DNA of 64,000 nt, taken from the NCBI GenBank assembly GCA_014905825.1, contig JACGCN010000034.1, forward strand, positions 248,001-312,000, written 5' to 3'. Numbering within the stretch: the stretch's first letter is position 1; the number at the start of each line of letters is the position of its first letter. The notes beneath the pieces were generated by a model. That model saw only the letters and a program-made list of their open reading frames with translations, made no database searches and was not told where the DNA came from. The position numbers and the translations under genes were made by a program. This document shows positions 60,067 through 64,000 of this stretch, in pieces. This DNA comes from Lyophyllum atratum. Lineage: Eukaryota > Basidiomycota > Agaricomycetes > Agaricales > Lyophyllaceae.

Positions 60067-62709
60067 CTAGCGAGAAGTACATCTTGCGAAATATCTAGCC
60101 AAGGCTAAACGTACAAGCCTTAACCGCTCGAGGGCCTCCCCTTCGCCCTTCACAGTGCGTATTAAAACGGAAAGGTACTCCTCTCCAGCACCTTGAGATG
60201 TCCGGACGAAGACTTCCTCCAATTTCCGCAAAAGCTCAGATACGTCCGCGGATGAGAACAGCAGTGATGAGCCTATAAATAGTTAGGGTTATAACCCCAT
60301 AAGGGAAAACTGTACACACCATGCTGGAGAAGCGGGACAGAGTCGCACAGCAGCACAGCCCACCAGGACTTCGGCGCCAAGTCCTCGCGGAAGATCGTGA
60401 TGAGATCTGATGCCGCGTCTTGCAGCTGCTGCTCTTTACGTAGTTGGTGGAAATGCGCATACCGGACTGCAAAGAGCAGGCGGTGGGCGAAAATGCCCTG
60501 GTGCATAGGACGACTGCGAAGCTCTTGGATTGACGGAGCTATCGCAGATGCATAAGCAGCGAAGTTATTTGGACCTGTTAGATGTTTAGAAGATGTGATT
60601 CCCCACAAAGGATGATGAGTTCTACCACTTGAGACATATTCTTCGAGAACCCGATCAACGACACGTCCCAGACCAGGCCAGTCTTCTGCGGAAATGTAAT
60701 ACGCAACTGCAAGCCCATAGTCTTTGTGCTGAATCATGGCTTGGGCGGCCACCTAAATAAAGCGTGATATAAGTAAAGGGCGGACGCCGAAAATTAATGA
60801 GAGTCACGGACTCTACAGACGGTCCGTCGAACATTTTCCCGCTGGTACTGATAACAAGTTTGGTTGACATCCTTCAGGACGCCGACAATGTCCCCTGATT
60901 GTATCTTTCCATTTGACGTGACTTGTTCATGAAGCCTGAGGGGCACGCGAAGCAGAATTTCATCCGCTTGTAATTTGCCGACTTCTCCACACGAGTACAT
61001 GTAGTCGACGGTAATTCTCCAAAGGGCGGGATCGGAGTGCAGATATTCGGCATACATGAGGATGTAGTAATCACGTAAGGATATTCCGGACCTATAAACA
61101 ATGAGCTGTTTGGGGCAAAGGGGAATGCGCAAGGCTCACTCCTCGTCAGGGTCCGACTCTATTAGTGATAAAGGCACCATGATATCCGCAAGATGAGCAG
61201 ATAACCAACGGTCAAGTTGCGACGCATGTTCCAAGGCCTTCGCAGGCTCTCCTGCAAATAATGCGGCGTGTATCATATCCTCCAGGCTCGTCGGATCCGG
61301 TGGCATGTCATCCAGAACTTGTGATACCACGTTTCTAGAAAATAAGTTCAACCGCTTTAGTCGATGTTCGAAAGCGGCAATATGAAGTAACACGAACGGC
61401 AAATCTTGCCTGCGCAAGCGAATGTCAACGAAAACCCCCCAAGCTGCGCACACCTCCTTCCAATCCGAGCCGAGTTCGCTGCAAACACGCTTGATGACTT
61501 CTACCCGGCCTTCCAAGATTCCGACGATGTCACTTAACCTATCCCACCAGTTGTCGAAATCATCATATCTATTCTCTTCTGGGACACGGTCCATCTCGAT
61601 CCGAAGCGCCCTGACCTTGTCTTTCCAACGACGTGATGCGTAGGCAAAGTCTCTCTCGGCGGTAAAATTCTGGAGGCGCGGTTGGGATTCAATTAAGATC
61701 GCCAAAGCCTTTGCCAAGGATCGTAAATCTTCTGATGGATGCTCCGATAAAACACCGAAGAAGAAAAGAGAGGCTTTGGAAAGGCCACGGAGCGTTGCTC
61801 TATATTAATGGTGAGTGGGCGCTGAGATGTTCATATGATCGAAATGCACCTGGTGAGATACGGCCAGAATGACTCGTCTTCCCAAGGATGTTCGAGTGAA
61901 CTCAAATGGTCGCCTTCTTCTGTGGACGGCTCGATGAAGTGCGTGTTGAGCCACTCCATGAGTTCATCTCCCACCGGAGCATCCTCGTAGCCAGGCTCAG
62001 CTAGATACAACACGACAAATAACGAGAAACAGGTATACAGGCTTCGATAGTGTTCGCTGCTAAATTGCAAAGGTTCTGGACGTGTGATTGGTTGCTGCGC
62101 GGTCGGAATCAGAGGTGCCGACGCGCAGCAGGGACAGGGCTTACTGAAGCGTGAATCCAACATTCCTTGATGAAGTTCACATAGTCAATGGCCAATTTTC
62201 GTATCATCTCCAGGCTTTTCTCGCTCTGAATCCTGTTCAATCTGGTTTGAATGTACGGGGGTGCACGGGTTGCGTTTACTGAGCGTACCATTCTGGTTCC
62301 TGATGCTTGGCTGCTTTCAGCAGATTTTGAAAGGCGGAAAAGATGATTTGAGTGTCTGTGATGAACTGTGCTGGGAATAGTAAGCGAAAGAGTATAATTC
62401 TAGCGAGAAAAACACGCACAAGGCGCCGTTCTGAAGATGGCACAATGTCGAGACTTGCAAAGTAGATCGGCTGTTCGTCATTTGGTCCAGATATATCAAA
62501 CTTTTTGTCGGAAGGAGTCTGCGCACAGGATGATCAGCACAACATAGCTTCATGGCAGATGAACTTACTATGCTTGTCACATATATTGCCAGAGACGGGG
62601 TTAATGGCGACCAAGTCGATGAAAGTGATTGTCCGGCCTTCGCAAGCCCTTCCCCATCGCCCAGCTCAACCAGGGGAGGAACAAGATTCAAATGGCTCTC
62701 CGCTGACAT
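60067..62709 (-). CDS. NUP85: Nucleoporin Nup85
   Basis: Scaffold nucleoporin of the Y-complex (Nup84/Nup107 complex) of the nuclear pore. A multi-exon gene from ATG 62709 to stop 60067. The N-terminal part reads MSAESHLNLVPPLVELGDGE, FDISGPNDEQPIYFASLDIV and LVRVFLARIILFRLLFPAQ. Helical repeats follow: RSLYTCFSLFVVLYLAEPGY with APVGDELMEWLNTHFIEPST, ESFWPYLTRATLRGLSKASL, RVCSELGSDWKEVCAAWGVF, MIHAALFAGEPAKALEHASQ, then the family hallmark YYILMYAEYLHSDPALWRIT with VDYMYSCGEVGK and ADEILLRVPLRL, and AVAYYISAEDWPGLGRVVD. The C-terminal helices end LALARYFARCTSR. The order matches Nup85/Frount proteins and no break is seen. Confidence 0.88.
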
Positions 62710-63898
62710 TGCCGTGGGTTGGCTCGCGTCGTGACGGTCGCGATCCTAGTTTGTATGTCGCAGTGTGACCACGGTTGCCAATGTTTGGCAAACACAACCG
62801 TGTTTGGTGAAGGCTTGGCCAAAAAATACCTTTACCTCCGAAATTAACTCCGCGACAATCTAGAGCTCGCTTGTAGTAGTAAGTTGAGTCAGAACCTACT
62901 TTGAGTGTTGTGAAGACATCTCTGCAACCAAATGTGTGGCGCAGTGTCCTAAATTTCCGCGGCCCGTGCGAACCTGCGGGATTTAGACGATACGCAGCGC
63001 CTAGACGCCGGCAACAACCACCATCCCCAGTTACGTACTTGACCTTCCAAGGTGTAGCACGGTGACCACGGCAGACCAGCACGTTGCTTGGAATGTGAAA
63101 TGAAAAGTTCCCTGACTGAACCCAAACATCTAGGGTGAAAAAGTGGTGAGGCATCACGGCTTCTTTTTCGCATATCGGCGGAGGTTTAGTTCTGTCACCC
63201 ACACGGTCTCGCACATGGCAACACTTTTCCGACTAATCGTCAAACTGGTGGAAATACCCTGTAATGCCGCACAGACACAGCCGCCCCATGGGGAAGGAAC
63301 AAAGAGCACAAACTTTAGACGCCTTGAGGACAAGTATATTAAGTGATACTGCTGCTTATACCTTGAAGCTTGTGCTGTACACGGTATGTCCCCGAAGCCT
63401 GCGTCATCCAAGTTTGAAACCCCAAACTCCATGTCTAGATTCTCGCGTCTATCCCGTGTGGGTCCAAGGGTGTTTATCGCCTTCGCCATCTTGTCGCCAT
63501 CGCCTTCCATTGTGTATTCTCGAATCCTTGCCCTATTATCGCATCGAAGAGATGTCAGCTCCTCCTTATTCACATTAGGCTTGAGTAAACCACTCCAGGT
63601 ATGTTGAAGATTACCTTCCCATTCACGGAAACCATGTCCTTCCGGCAAGTTGCTTTCTCCGCTCACCCCTGCTATTACCACCCCCAATTATCAGCCTGCG
63701 TCTGCGTGCCAGTGGCGCCCTCGCTTTACACTAGACAAGGTTCATCACTCTTAGCATCTGTCTAAGACCGCGAAAGTCCCGCAACCTGTGACCTACATTC
63801 TTAGATCTTCCTGGCCCTGGATTCACGACTAAAAAAGCTGCACCCTAGAAGCCCAGTTCATTCCTGATCGCCGTGCGCCAAATTTAGGTGACTCGAGA
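62710..63898. other. Nup85 promoter and unassigned region
   Basis: About 1.2 kb. A minus-strand open frame covers 63154-63687, but its first ATG is internal and the content is unrecognised. A second frame (62666-63214) overlaps the Nup85 start. I cannot support a gene in either. Confidence 0.45.
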
Positions 63899-64000
63899 AT
63901 GTCTGCCCATAAGCGTCCCCCCAGTACCAGAATTGGTGGCCAACCGCAGAAGACAACAAACGACCGGTGTGATAACAGCACCGGAACAGAAAAGAACAAT
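63899..64000 (+). CDS. Possible 5' exon running off the window
   Basis: An ATG-started frame with no stop before the window end: MSAHKRPPSTRIGGQPQKTT, basic and low-complexity, like the disordered N-terminus of a nuclear protein. It is partial by position only. No domain is visible, so it may also be chance. Confidence 0.3.
   Translation, partial: MSAHKRPPSTRIGGQPQKTTNDRCDNSTGTEKNN

Noticed and set aside
62666..63214. Minus-strand 182-codon frame overlapping the Nup85 start
   Set aside because: It is in another frame over the Nup85 first codons, with no recognisable content.

Overview
The window is nuclear DNA of a filamentous basidiomycete, most likely an Agaricomycete. The evidence is the intron style (many GT-AG introns of about 45-75 bases splitting almost every gene), compact gene spacing, divergent histone H3/H4 genes, a GPI-type pepsin-like protease, a CE16 esterase, class III GH18 chitinases and small fungal-only families such as DUF2015. 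I see no organelle, viral or bacterial segment, no CRISPR array, and no tRNA or rRNA gene. About 26 protein genes can be supported. Most exon models below were closed by hand and checked for phase.

Layout. 0.3-7.3 kb: a detoxification-like group of two paralogous dienelactone hydrolases facing each other around a glutathione S-transferase, then a medium-chain alkenal/quinone-type reductase. 8.5-9.9 kb: a small secreted protein whose promoter and signal-peptide start have been tandemly duplicated. 10.2-17.9 kb: tRNA 2'-phosphotransferase TPT1, an RTC4-domain nuclear protein, an F-box-like protein and an orphan protein. 18-21 kb: mostly gene-poor. 21-26 kb: an SDR, a GNAT acetyltransferase and a GH18 chitinase with a CBM5/12 domain. 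27.3-33.3 kb: a divergent DUF2015 / CUE2-like Smr pair and a large PHV-repeat membrane protein. 34-41 kb: a frame-damaged CE16 esterase, an M20 amidohydrolase, a Tc1/mariner-type MITE and a second GH18 chitinase. 42.7-47.6 kb: two Methyltransf_16 protein methyltransferases around a mitochondrial rhomboid protease. 48-53.4 kb: a divergent histone H3 variant, an aspartic protease and the H3/H4 pair. 53.8-62.7 kb: an F-box protein, an F-BAR/RhoGAP protein and nucleoporin Nup85. A possible 5' exon runs off the right end.

The outstanding observation is in the two chitinase genes. At the active-site VQFYNN strand, the phenylalanine codon TTT appears to be built from three consecutive one-nucleotide exons. 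They are separated by four complete, canonical GT-AG introns, and the arrangement is the same in both paralogs although the intron sequences have diverged. The same genes share an 8-nt exon and a 20-nt exon, and one has a 12-nt exon. Other notable points are four GC-AG introns (two in homologous positions of the DLH paralogs), an H3 variant with a remodelled and longer tail, a shared C-terminal SRFF(R/K)L motif in the chitinases, an intact MITE, and the duplicated signal-peptide start.
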